Below, one piece after another: positions 1 through 7,851 of a stretch of DNA of 57,401 nucleotides. Source of the stretch: an uncultured Eubacteriales bacterium (GTDB taxonomy: Bacteria > Bacillota > Clostridia > Oscillospirales > Acutalibacteraceae). Position numbers and translations under genes: made by a program. Below the pieces are notes generated by a model. That model worked only from the letters and a program-made list of their open reading frames with translations. It ran no database searches and was not told where the DNA came from. Position 1 is the first letter of the stretch. Every line of letters begins with the position of its first letter. The stretch covers positions 1 through 57,401 of the forward strand of contig CAKSNE010000013.1 in NCBI GenBank assembly GCA_934476085.1, in the 5' to 3' direction.

Positions 1-23
1 AGGATCACCTTGAATTTCTTTTC

Positions 24-49
24 GTCCTTTTGTGAAATGACAAAAGGAC
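24..49. repeat. 10-bp perfect inverted repeat (hairpin) near the window edge
   Basis: GTCCTTTTGT (24-33) is repeated in inverse as ACAAAAGGAC (40-49) around a 6-base loop. It may be the terminator of a gene left of the window or part of a dispersed element; no gene is visible between 1 and 426. Confidence 0.5.
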
Positions 50-159
50 TGCCTGCGCGGCATGAGCGCATGAAAGACAGAAGTTACAAAAAAGCTTTTA
101 TTTGAAACCCCTTATCGTCAACTTAACGACTGACACCGCCATCTAAAAAATCAAATGTA

Positions 160-306
160 ACAACGGCGTGCCGTGGTCGTCACGCCCTACGGGGATACTA
201 TCAAATAAATTGAAATGAATCCCACCGAGTTTTGCGTTGCAAAACCCACCTTCCTTTGACAAGGGAGACTCAGTAGGAACGGCGGGAGCAAGCCCCCGCC
301 CTACGA
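160..306. repeat. Structured dispersed repeat, copy A
   Basis: This 147-bp stretch closely matches 7590-7731. It contains three potential stem-loops in order. The first is a GGCGTG/CACGCC hairpin. The second is a nested structure in which CCGAGT and ACTCAG bracket the smaller hairpins GTTTTGCGTTGCAAAAC and CCTTTGACAAGGG. The third is a GGCGGG/CCCGCC hairpin followed by CTACG. It has no coding potential. The modular palindromic design resembles REP/BIME- or MITE-like intergenic elements; the family is not identified. Confidence 0.75.
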
Positions 307-314
307 AAACAATT

Positions 315-363
315 TAAAATTGATTGCCACTTAATCGGCGTGACGGGTCGTCACGCCCTACGA
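315..363. repeat. Partial copy of the structured dispersed repeat (first module)
   Basis: The stretch AATTGATTGCCACTTAATC followed by the hairpin GGCGTGACGGGTCGTCACGCC and CTACG matches the beginning of copy B (7571-7618) but lacks the later modules. It abuts copy A, so 160-363 is a compound array. Confidence 0.65.
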
Positions 364-380
364 TATTTACCTAAAAACAA

Positions 381-412
381 AGCTGCGGCACATTTTTGGG
401 TGTACCGCAACA
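381..412 (-). terminator. Intrinsic terminator of murC-metY
   Basis: On the minus strand, TGCGGTACA and TGTGCCGCA form a stem with a CCCAAAAA loop (one G-U pair), followed by GCTTTGTTTTTAGG. It lies just after the metY stop codon. Confidence 0.7.
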
Positions 413-426
413 ATATATTTTGTTTT

Positions 427-1698
427 TTAAAGCGATTCTAATGCTTGAGTGATGTCTTCAATAATATCGTCAACATTTTCGATACCAACCGACATTCTGA
501 TTAAATCAGGAGCAACTCCGCATTCTTCTAACTGATTATCATTCATCTGGCGATGAGTTGTTGAAGCAGGGTGCAAACAAGATGTTCTAATATCTGCAAC
601 ATGGATTTCCATAACGCAGTATTTTAAGTTTTCCATAAACTTTTTAGAAGCCTCTTTGCCGCCTTTTACGCCGAAAGACACAACACCCGCTTGTCCGTTT
701 GGCAAATATTTTTGAGCGAGTGAGTGGTACTTGTTGCTTTCAAGTCCGGGATAGTTAACCCAAGCAATTTTATCGTTTTTTTCTAAAAACTCAGCAACGG
801 TTTGAGCGTTTTTGCAATGCTTTTCCATTCTAACGCAGAGAGTTTGCATATTCATATTTAAAAGGAAAGCGTTAAACGGACTCATTTGTGCACCAAAATC
901 ACGCATTAATTGCGTTCTTGCTTTTGTTATGTAAGCCGCTTTGCCGAATTTTTCAGTATAAACTACACCGTGATATGATTCATCAGGAGTAGTAAGACAG
1001 TCAAATTTACCGCTTTTTTCCCAATCAAAATTACCGCTGTCAACAATTGCACCGCCTAATGAAACAGCGTGTCCATCAAGATATTTACTTGTTGAATGGA
1101 TAACAATATCAGCACCAAATTCAAATGGGCGACAAAGAACAGGGGTAGGGAAAGTGTTATCAACAATAAGCGGAATATTGTTTTTATGAGCAACTTCAGC
1201 AAATTTTTCAATATCAAGCACATCAAGTGATGGGTTGGTAAGAGTTTCACCAAAAATACATTTTGTGTTTTCTTGAACGAGTGAATTTAACTCTTCTTTT
1301 GAAATATTAACATCAACAAAAGTGGTTTCAATGCCGAGTTTTCTTAAAGTAACATCTAAAAGATTAAAAGTTCCGCCGTAAACTGCAGAAGTTGAAATAA
1401 TATGGTCGCCTGCACCGCAAATGTTTGTAAAAGCGATAAGCGACGCCGCTTGACCCGCTGATGTTACCATTGCACCAACGCCGCCTTCAAGCGAGTTTAT
1501 CTTGTTTTCAACTGCTTCATTAGTTGGGTTTGAAAGACGAGTGTAAAAATGTCCGCCGATTTTAAGGTCAAATAAATCGCCTAAAGTGTCAACACTGTCG
1601 TATTTATAGGTAGTGCTTTGATAAATAGGCAACATACCCGGCTCGCCGTTTTTAGGATTATATCCGTCTGTTACACATCTTGTATCTATTCTTTTCAT
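427..1698 (-). CDS. metY: O-acetylhomoserine aminocarboxypropyltransferase (sulfhydrylase), Cys/Met PLP family
   Basis: This 423-residue protein is a full-length member of the Cys/Met-metabolism PLP enzyme family. It carries the PLP-lysine motif HSTSKYLDGHA (about residues 203-213), the cofactor aspartate in IVDNTF and the C-terminal HPASTTHRQM signature. O-acetylhomoserine sulfhydrylases convert O-acetylhomoserine and sulfide to homocysteine. The start codon directly follows the murC stop (TAAATG) and its TTGGAG ribosome-binding site lies inside the end of murC, so translation is probably coupled. A second homologue lies at 5087-6382. Family assignment is firm; whether it favours homocysteine or another substrate cannot be read from sequence. 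Confidence 0.88.
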   Translation of the reverse strand: MKRIDTRCVTDGYNPKNGEPGMLPIYQSTTYKYDSVDTLGDLFDLKIGGHFYTRLSNPTNEAVENKINSLEGGVGAMVTSAGQAASLIAFTNICGAGDHIISTSAVYGGTFNLLDVTLRKLGIETTFVDVNISKEELNSLVQENTKCIFGETLTNPSLDVLDIEKFAEVAHKNNIPLIVDNTFPTPVLCRPFEFGADIVIHSTSKYLDGHAVSLGGAIVDSGNFDWEKSGKFDCLTTPDESYHGVVYTEKFGKAAYITKARTQLMRDFGAQMSPFNAFLLNMNMQTLCVRMEKHCKNAQTVAEFLEKNDKIAWVNYPGLESNKYHSLAQKYLPNGQAGVVSFGVKGGKEASKKFMENLKYCVMEIHVADIRTSCLHPASTTHRQMNDNQLEECGVAPDLIRMSVGIENVDDIIEDITQALESL

Positions 1699-3081
1699 TT
1701 ATTTATTCTCCAATTTTTTAATCATAATATGAGCCGCTTTATAAATATCGCCGCAACCGAGAGTGATAATTAAATCGTGGTCTTCGGCAATTTCAAGTGC
1801 ACGATCGGCGATTTCTTCAAAAGAGTCAAACCATTCGCAATTAGGAATTTTTTCGGCAAGCTGTGAAGAATAAACACCTAAATTATCGGTTTCTCTCGAT
1901 CCCATAATCTCTGTTAAAAGACAAACATCAGGGATTTTTAAAACTCTTACAAAGTCGTCAAACAACATTTTTGTTCTTGAATAAGTAAACGGCTGAAATA
2001 CCGCAATAACTTTGTTATAACCCATTTGCATAGCAGCATTTAATGTTACTTCAAGTTCTTTCGGGTGGTGAGCGTAGTCGTCAGCAATTGTAAGCGTATC
2101 GCTTTTATACAAAATTTCAAATCTTCTTCCGGCACCTTTGAAATGTGGCATTGATTTTGCAATTTGTTCGCCTGTTGCACCTACAAAATGGCAAGCCGCA
2201 GCCGCTGCAAGCGAGTTTAAAATGTTGTGTTTACCGGGAGCAGAAACTTCAATATGAGCGATAAATTCGCCCTTGTGATAAAGGTCATATTCGCCCGCAG
2301 TTTTTGCTTTATAAACTACATTTTTAGCACAGTAATCGTTGCTTTCACCGAGTCCGAAAGTAATTATATTGCTTTTTACCGCTTTCATAGCGTCCATAGA
2401 ATTTTCGTCATCGCCGTTAACGATAACTGTTTTAGCCATATTTGAAAACTCGGTAAAGGATTGTTTTAATCGGTCTAGTGTTTTAAAATATTCCATATGG
2501 TCACGGTCAATGTTTAAAACAACTGCAATATCAGGCGAAAGTTTTAAAAATGTATCAACATATTCGCAAGATTCGCAAACCATAATTTCAGAGTTGCCCG
2601 CAATACCGTAAGAATTAATAAGCGGTAAATTTCCGCCGATAACAGCAGATGGGTCAAAATCATTTTCAACCAATACTTGAGTAATCATTGATGTAACGGT
2701 AGTTTTGCCGTGAGTACCGCAAACACCTATTACATTATCAAAATGTCTTGTAATAGCCCCCAGAGCATAAGAACGCTCCATAGTAGGAATACCTTTTTCA
2801 GCGGCACTTACAAGTTCCGGATTATCTTTTGAAATTGCAGCAGAGTAAATAACTAAATCAGCTCCGTCAACATTTTCAGGGTAGTGGCCCATTGTTATAG
2901 GAATACCCATTTTGCGTACTTTAGCGGTTTTATCAGATTCATTGTTATCAGAGCCTGTTAGATTATATCCTTTTGTAAATAAAATCTGAGCAATAGGATA
3001 CATTCCTGCTCCGCCAATGCCGATAAGGTGAATATTTTTAGAATTTTTTAATAATTCATCAGTAGCTTTAAAATCTTTCAA
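1699..3081 (-). CDS. murC: UDP-N-acetylmuramate--L-alanine ligase
   Basis: MurC adds L-alanine to UDP-MurNAc in the cytoplasm, the first peptide step of peptidoglycan precursor synthesis. The 460-residue protein has the family's usual length. It shows the N-terminal Rossmann-like IHLIGIGGAGM motif (about residues 17-27), the ATP loop GVCGTHGKTTVTSMI (about 118-132), the central ligase motif ADDYAHHPKE and a Mur ligase C-terminal domain. It is the first gene of a minus-strand unit with metY, an unusual pairing of cell-wall and methionine functions. The lipoprotein gene at 3239 diverges from it across 157 bp of AT-rich DNA. Confidence 0.95.
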   Translation of the reverse strand: MKDFKATDELLKNSKNIHLIGIGGAGMYPIAQILFTKGYNLTGSDNNESDKTAKVRKMGIPITMGHYPENVDGADLVIYSAAISKDNPELVSAAEKGIPTMERSYALGAITRHFDNVIGVCGTHGKTTVTSMITQVLVENDFDPSAVIGGNLPLINSYGIAGNSEIMVCESCEYVDTFLKLSPDIAVVLNIDRDHMEYFKTLDRLKQSFTEFSNMAKTVIVNGDDENSMDAMKAVKSNIITFGLGESNDYCAKNVVYKAKTAGEYDLYHKGEFIAHIEVSAPGKHNILNSLAAAAACHFVGATGEQIAKSMPHFKGAGRRFEILYKSDTLTIADDYAHHPKELEVTLNAAMQMGYNKVIAVFQPFTYSRTKMLFDDFVRVLKIPDVCLLTEIMGSRETDNLGVYSSQLAEKIPNCEWFDSFEEIADRALEIAEDHDLIITLGCGDIYKAAHIMIKKLENK

Positions 3082-3238
3082 AATAAAATCTCCCTTTAGC
3101 GAAATTTATATTATATTTATTATACCTTATTTTGCTATAAAAATAAATAGATATTTTGTAATTTTTTATTTTGTTTATTGAAATAAATCATTAATTAATA
3201 TATAATATTAATATGATAAATAAAGAAAAAAGATTTTA

Positions 3239-4783
3239 ATGGTGATTATATTGAAAAAAGCAATTGTTTTTTTGATTTCTATATGTGTATGTTTGTCGGT
3301 TTGTTCGTGTTCTTCAAGTAAATATAGCGATAAAACCGTTTATTTTGCTACAAAAGACAGTGTTTCTACTTTAGATCCGCAATTAGCGTCAACTTCAGCA
3401 GAGATTACTGTTGCAAGCAACTGTTTTGAAGGACTTTTAACTAAAAATTCTGACGGTAAAATAGTAGAGGGTATGGCGAAAAAGTATTCGGTTTCTGCAG
3501 ATAAGAAAACTTATACTTTTACAATTCGTGATGATGCGGTTTGGTCTGATGGTGAAACTAAAGTAACTGCTGACGACTTTTTATTCGGCTTACAAAGAAC
3601 TGTTAAAAAATCAACTAATTCACCTTATGTTTCATCTGTTTTCAGCATAAAAAATGCTAAAAGTATTAATGATGGCAAAACAAGTATGTCAAAACTCGGC
3701 GTTGTTGCAAACGGAAATACATTGACAATCAATTTAGCTAAGGTTGATGATGGATTTTTAGAAACTTTAACAAAACCGTTATGTTTTCCTTGTAATCGTG
3801 AATTTTTTGAAAGCACCAACGGAAAATACGGTCTTTCTAAAAAAGATACTTTGTTTAACGGAGCTTTTTATGTTTCGACTTATAATAAAGATGAAAAGAA
3901 TGTATTGATTTATAGAAATTCGGAATACAACGGTGAATACTATGCAGTTTCACAAGCAATTTCTATAAATTATAGCGAAGATTACGAAGATATTTATACT
4001 AACTTTGAGAAAAATCAAATTGATGTCGGTACTATCGAATGTGATTATATAAAAGGCCTTGAAGCTCAAGGCAATTCAACAAAGCTGTTTTATAATACAA
4101 ACTATGTTTTATATATGTCCGGCGATTTAAAATCTTCAAGCGGTACTGACTTAAGAAAAGCACTTGTTACTGATATAGATTATAATACTATTAAGACAAA
4201 CACAACAGATTATTATAAAACGGTTAACGGAATAATCCCATCTATTAATACATTAGACGGTAAGAATTACAGAGATACTGTTGGTGGAATAAATCATATT
4301 GAGTTTAATTTGAAAAAAGCACAAAAATCATTAGGAGATTATAACCACGCAAAAGAAGCTTTAACAGATAAATTTATTTATTATCCTGAAAACAATGAAA
4401 AGCTTGAGCTTATTTCAAACCTTATTGTTCAGGGTTGGCAAAAAGATTTAGATGTTTTTGTTAATTCAAAAGCTCTTGATTTAACCAAAATTCAAAACGG
4501 TGTAAAAAGCGGAGAAATATTAATGGCAATTTTGCCTGTCAGCGGTGAAAATAACAGTGCAATCAGCAGTTTTAATTCATTATATGATTTAAAAATTTCA
4601 GAAAATGCAGACGGTTATTCGATAAGTAAACTTTATTCTACCGAGAAAAAATTGATTTCTTCTTATAAAATTTATCCGCTGGTATCAATTCCTACCGCAA
4701 TAAGCATTGAAAGTGATATATCGAAAGTAAACACTTCAGCAGATGGAAAAATAATAGATTTTAGATATATTACAAAGAAATAA
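3239..4783 (+). CDS. Oligopeptide ABC transporter substrate-binding lipoprotein (family 5)
   Basis: This 514-residue protein is a solute-binding lipoprotein of the OppA/DppA type. After a short basic start it has a hydrophobic signal segment ending in a cysteine-rich lipobox region (LSVCSC). The family 5 hallmarks ATKDSVSTLDPQLAS and FTIRDDAVWSDGETKVTADDF follow. It would bind peptides outside the membrane. The ATG at 3239 is possible, but TTG at 3251 with GGTGA just upstream would give the more typical signal peptide beginning KKAIVFL. No permease or ATPase gene is adjacent, so it is an orphan here. A good terminator follows at 4791. Confidence 0.85.
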   Translation: MVIILKKAIVFLISICVCLSVCSCSSSKYSDKTVYFATKDSVSTLDPQLASTSAEITVASNCFEGLLTKNSDGKIVEGMAKKYSVSADKKTYTFTIRDDAVWSDGETKVTADDFLFGLQRTVKKSTNSPYVSSVFSIKNAKSINDGKTSMSKLGVVANGNTLTINLAKVDDGFLETLTKPLCFPCNREFFESTNGKYGLSKKDTLFNGAFYVSTYNKDEKNVLIYRNSEYNGEYYAVSQAISINYSEDYEDIYTNFEKNQIDVGTIECDYIKGLEAQGNSTKLFYNTNYVLYMSGDLKSSSGTDLRKALVTDIDYNTIKTNTTDYYKTVNGIIPSINTLDGKNYRDTVGGINHIEFNLKKAQKSLGDYNHAKEALTDKFIYYPENNEKLELISNLIVQGWQKDLDVFVNSKALDLTKIQNGVKSGEILMAILPVSGENNSAISSFNSLYDLKISENADGYSISKLYSTEKKLISSYKIYPLVSIPTAISIESDISKVNTSADGKIIDFRYITKK

Positions 4784-4790
4784 ACAGTTA

Positions 4791-4830
4791 CGCCTTGTTA
4801 TGTAAATGTGCATAACAAGGCGATTTTTTA
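4791..4830 (+). terminator. Intrinsic terminator after the binding-protein gene
   Basis: CGCCTTGTTATG (4791-4802) pairs with CATAACAAGGCG (4811-4822), a perfect 12-bp stem with an 8-base loop, followed by ATTTTTTATGTTTT. Confidence 0.92.
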
Positions 4831-4873
4831 TGTTTTGAAAAAATTTTTAAAAATTTTTCAAATAAATTCCTAA

Positions 4874-4909
4874 TTACCTATTGACAAAGTAGGTAAAAGG
4901 TGTTATAAT
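4874..4909 (+). promoter_or_regulatory. Sigma-A promoter of the Cys-leader/metY/cysK operon, with an inverted repeat around -35
   Basis: TTGACA (4881-4886), a 17-base spacer and TATAAT (4904-4909) make a consensus vegetative promoter, with TGT just before the -10. The -35 box sits inside the inverted repeat TTACCTA (4874-4880) ... TAGGTAA (4889-4895). That position suits a repressor operator. Cysteine genes in Firmicutes are often controlled by Rrf2-family regulators such as CymR, but the identity of the binding protein is an inference. Confidence 0.85.
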
Positions 4910-4945
4910 CCTAGTAACCTATAAGAAAGGTAGGAATTGAAAGCA

Positions 4946-5014
4946 ATGAAACACTTAATTCCATCACTTACAAGAAATAATTTAAAACGATGTCGAATGT
5001 GCTGTTGTAAATAA
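4946..5014 (+). CDS. Cysteine-rich leader peptide (22 residues) upstream of the sulfhydrylase and cysK genes
   Basis: This ATG frame begins about 30 bases after the predicted transcription start and ends in CRMCCCK, so four of its last seven residues are cysteine, including three consecutive Cys codons (TGC TGT TGT). A purine-rich stretch with AGG lies about 10 bases before the ATG. The next gene, at 5087, makes sulfur amino acids. A short ORF with clustered codons for the pathway product, placed between promoter and operon, is typical of ribosome-sensing leader peptides. No GC-rich terminator is visible between 5014 and 5087, so a simple intrinsic-terminator attenuator is not evident. Confidence 0.75.
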   Translation: MKHLIPSLTRNNLKRCRMCCCK

Positions 5015-5086
5015 TTTTTAACTTGAATTTAAACTATATAACTTAAAAAACAATTATATTTAAAAAATTAAAGTGAGGTATTTACA

Positions 5087-6382
5087 ATGAGTTACGATTA
5101 CAATAATTATAAATTTGAAACAATCCAATTACACGCAGGTCAGGAATCTCCTGATTCAGCATCAGATGCAAGAGCAGTGCCGATTTATCAAACAACTTCT
5201 TATGTTTTTAAAAACTCTGCTCATGCAGCCGCTCGTTTTGGTCTTGCAGACGCAGGCAACATTTACGGCAGACTTACAAACTCAACAGTTGACGCTTTTG
5301 AGCAAAGAGTTGCAGCCCTTGAGGGCGGTGTTGCAGCCCTTGGCGTTGCATCAGGTGCTGCTGCAATTACTTATACATTTTTGAATTTAGCATCAGCAGG
5401 CGACAACATTGTTTCTGCTCAAACAATTTACGGCGGAACATATAACTTGCTTGAGCATACATTACCACAGTATGGTATTAAAACAACTTTTGTTGACGCT
5501 GATGATTTAAACAACATTGAAAACGCAATTGATGATAATACAAAGGCTGTTTTCATTGAAACAATCGGTAACCCAAACGCAACATTGATTGATATTGAAG
5601 AAGTTGCTAAAATCGCTCACAAGCATAAAATTCCGCTTGTTGTTGATTCAACTTTTGCAACTCCTTATCTTGTTCGTCCTATCGAATACGGTGCTGATAT
5701 TGTTGTTCATTCAGCAACTAAATTCATCGGCGGTCACGGTACTGCAATCGGTGGTGTTATCGTTGATAGCGGTAAATTTGATTGGGAAGCAAGCGGCAAA
5801 TTTGAATCACTGGTTGCTCCAAACCCAAGCTATCACGGAATTAGCTTTACTAAAGCTGTTGGTCCTGCTGCTTTCGTTACAAAAATTCGTGCAATCTTGC
5901 TTCGTGATACAGGTGCTACTCTCGCTCCGCTACACGCATTCCTATTCTTACAAGGTCTTGAAACTTTGTCTTTAAGAGTTGAAAGACACGTTGAAAATGC
6001 TTTAAAAGTAGTTGACTTCTTGTCAAAACATCCACAGGTTGAAAGTGTAAATCACCCATCGTTACCTGATAGCAAGTATAATGCACTTTATAAAAAGTAT
6101 TTTCCAAACGGTGGTGCATCGATCTTTACATTCAATGTAAAAGGCGGCGAAAAAGAAGCACAGAAATTTATTGATAATCTTGAAATATTCTCACTTCTTG
6201 CAAATGTTGCAGATGTAAAATCACTTGTTATTCATCCTGCTTCAACAACTCACTCACAGTTAAACGAGCAAGAGTTAGCTGAACAGGGAATTAAACCAAA
6301 CACAATCAGACTTTCAATTGGCACAGAACATATTGATGATATTTTAGCAGACCTTCAAAAAGGTTTTGACGCAATTAAATAA
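5087..6382 (+). CDS. O-acetylhomoserine aminocarboxypropyltransferase/cysteine synthase-type PLP enzyme
   Basis: This 431-residue enzyme is a paralogue of the product of 427-1698. It has the PLP-lysine motif HSATKFIGGHG (about residues 205-215), VVDSTFATP and the C-terminal HPASTTHSQL signature. It probably adds sulfide to O-acetylhomoserine (or O-acetylserine) to make homocysteine or cysteine. The start has a GTGAGG ribosome-binding site nine bases upstream. It is the first full-length gene of an operon with the Cys-rich leader and cysK, so it is likely controlled by cysteine supply. The paralogue beside murC has neither this leader nor this promoter. Confidence 0.88.
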   Translation: MSYDYNNYKFETIQLHAGQESPDSASDARAVPIYQTTSYVFKNSAHAAARFGLADAGNIYGRLTNSTVDAFEQRVAALEGGVAALGVASGAAAITYTFLNLASAGDNIVSAQTIYGGTYNLLEHTLPQYGIKTTFVDADDLNNIENAIDDNTKAVFIETIGNPNATLIDIEEVAKIAHKHKIPLVVDSTFATPYLVRPIEYGADIVVHSATKFIGGHGTAIGGVIVDSGKFDWEASGKFESLVAPNPSYHGISFTKAVGPAAFVTKIRAILLRDTGATLAPLHAFLFLQGLETLSLRVERHVENALKVVDFLSKHPQVESVNHPSLPDSKYNALYKKYFPNGGASIFTFNVKGGEKEAQKFIDNLEIFSLLANVADVKSLVIHPASTTHSQLNEQELAEQGIKPNTIRLSIGTEHIDDILADLQKGFDAIK

Positions 6383-6413
6383 TTAAAATTTGAATTTAAA
6401 GGAGTAATTTATT

Positions 6414-7346
6414 ATGTCTAAAGTATATAACTCAGTTGATGAACTTATCGGTAAAACCCCATTAGTAAGATTAAATAATATTGAAAAAAAATTTGGTTTG
6501 CAAGCAAAAATTCTTGTAAAACTCGAACTTTTTAATCCAGCAGGCTCAGTTAAAGACAGAGTTGCACTTAATATGATTAACAAAGCCGAAGAACAAGGCA
6601 TTTTAAAAGATGGTTCAGTTATCATTGAACCAACTTCAGGTAACACAGGTATCGGTTTGTCTTCAATTGCTGCAAGCAGAGGTTACAGAACAATTATTGT
6701 TATGCCTGAAACAATGTCAATCGAGCGTAGACAGTTGATGAAAGCATACGGTGCTGAGATTGTTTTAACAGACGGTGCTAAAGGTATGAAAGGCGCTATT
6801 GAAAAGGCAAACGAATTAAGCAAAGAAATTCCTAATTCATTTGTTGCAGGTCAGTTTGTGAACCCTGCAAACCCTGCAATTCACAAGGCTACAACAGGTC
6901 CTGAAATTTTTGAAGATACAGATGGCGAAGTTGATATTTTCGTTGCCGGCGTTGGTACAGGCGGTACTGTAACAGGTGTTGGCGAGTATCTTAAATCTAA
7001 AAAACCTGATGTTAAAGTTGTTGCTGTTGAGCCTGACAGCTCTCCTGTATTATCTGAAGGTCATGCAGGTGCACATAAAATTCAAGGTATCGGTGCAGGC
7101 TTTGTTCCTGATATTCTTAACACTAGTGTTTACGATGAAATTATCAGAATTACAAATGAAAAAGCATTTGAATTTGGTCGTGAAATCGGTAAAACCGAAG
7201 GTGTTTTAGTTGGAATTAGTTCAGGTGCGGCTCTTGCAGCAGCAGTAGAACTCGCTCAGCGTGAAGAAAACAAAGGTAAAACCATTGTTGCTTTAATGCC
7301 TGATACAGGTGAGCGTTACCTTTCAACTGCTCTCTTTGCTGAATAA
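6414..7346 (+). CDS. cysK: Cysteine synthase A (O-acetylserine sulfhydrylase)
   Basis: The 310-residue protein has the usual length of CysK. The PLP lysine is in NPAGSVKDR (about residues 38-46), the substrate loop is TSGNTGIG (about 70-77), and the phosphate-binding glycine loop GTGGTVTG is at about 176-183. It makes cysteine from O-acetylserine and sulfide in the cytoplasm. It follows the sulfhydrylase gene by 31 bp with an AAGGAG ribosome-binding site, so the two share a transcript from the promoter at 4881. No serine acetyltransferase gene is in the window. Confidence 0.93.
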   Translation: MSKVYNSVDELIGKTPLVRLNNIEKKFGLQAKILVKLELFNPAGSVKDRVALNMINKAEEQGILKDGSVIIEPTSGNTGIGLSSIAASRGYRTIIVMPETMSIERRQLMKAYGAEIVLTDGAKGMKGAIEKANELSKEIPNSFVAGQFVNPANPAIHKATTGPEIFEDTDGEVDIFVAGVGTGGTVTGVGEYLKSKKPDVKVVAVEPDSSPVLSEGHAGAHKIQGIGAGFVPDILNTSVYDEIIRITNEKAFEFGREIGKTEGVLVGISSGAALAAAVELAQREENKGKTIVALMPDTGERYLSTALFAE

Positions 7347-7362
7347 GCTCTCTAAATCTTAA

Positions 7363-7431
7363 TTGCTGAATAACACATTTTTTGTTTTGTGTTCCTCCCT
7401 TATGTTTTGAAAATAAAGTGTTTATCAGCAA
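7363..7431. repeat. Long-loop inverted repeat downstream of cysK
   Basis: TTGCTGAATAACAC (7363-7376) and GTGTTTATCAGCAA (7418-7431) are imperfect inverted repeats 41 bases apart. The loop holds another small hairpin (AACACA...TGTGTT). The first 11 bases also repeat directly at the end of cysK (7337-7347). It could be a small insertion-derived element; no terminator-like T-run follows it. Confidence 0.5.
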
Positions 7432-7448
7432 ATGGTAATAATATAAGT

Positions 7449-7494
7449 AAAAAGACTTGAAATTCTGTTTTAGAATAGATTTTCAAGTCTTTTG
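7449..7494 (+). terminator. Intrinsic terminator downstream of cysK
   Basis: AAAAGACTTGAAA pairs with TTTCAAGTCTTTT around a loop that itself contains TTCTGTTTTAGAA. The right arm ends in a T-rich stretch (TTTTGCTTTTAG). It is the likely end of the cysteine operon transcript. Confidence 0.8.
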
Positions 7495-7504
7495 CTTTTA
7501 GAAT

Positions 7505-7539
7505 AATAGGACATTGTGGTTTATGGTGTCATCACAAGA
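7505..7539. repeat. 35-bp direct repeat, left copy
   Basis: These 35 bases, beginning AATAGGACATTGTGG and ending ATCACAAGA, recur identically at 7732-7766. The two copies bracket copy B of the structured repeat. This is too long for an ordinary target duplication and suggests that the 35-mer is a module of the element or a recombination product. Confidence 0.9.
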
Positions 7540-7570
7540 CGGCGTTTAGCCAAGTTTCGCCATACGGAAA

Positions 7571-7731
7571 AAATTGATTGTCACTTAATCAGCGTGCCGT
7601 GGTCGTCACGCCCTACGGAGATACCATCAAGTGAATTGAAATGAATCCCACCGAGTTTTGCGTTGCAAAACCCACCTCCCTTTAATAAGGGAGACTCGGT
7701 AGGAACGGCGGCACCAAGGCACCGCCCTACG
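7571..7731. repeat. Structured dispersed repeat, copy B
   Basis: This copy matches 160-306 and, at its left edge, 315-363. It runs AATTGATTGTCACTTAATC, a GCGTGCCGTGGTCGTCACGC hairpin, then ACCGAGT...ACTCGGT bracketing the hairpins GTTTTGCGTTGCAAAAC and CTCCCTTTAATAAGGGAG (a three-way junction if transcribed), then GGCGGCACCAAGGCACCGCC and CTACGA. It has no coding potential. Confidence 0.75.
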
Positions 7732-7766
7732 AATAGGACATTGTGGTTTATGGTGTCATCACAAGA
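7732..7766. repeat. 35-bp direct repeat, right copy
   Basis: Identical to 7505-7539. The distance from one start to the next is 227 bp, almost all of it structured repeat copy B. The interval 7347-7851 holds only a terminator and these repeats, with no gene that can be supported. Confidence 0.9.
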
Positions 7767-7851
7767 TGGCGGGAGCAATTAATCGTGCTACAATTAAAGA
7801 AAAATATATAAAAACTCCACTTTATCATTATGACAAAGCGGAGATTAAGCT

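Noticed and set aside
5115..5975. Two Leu/Gln-rich plus-strand ORFs inside the sulfhydrylase gene
   Set aside because: They are out-of-frame shadows of a clear PLP enzyme, with biased composition typical of alternate frames.
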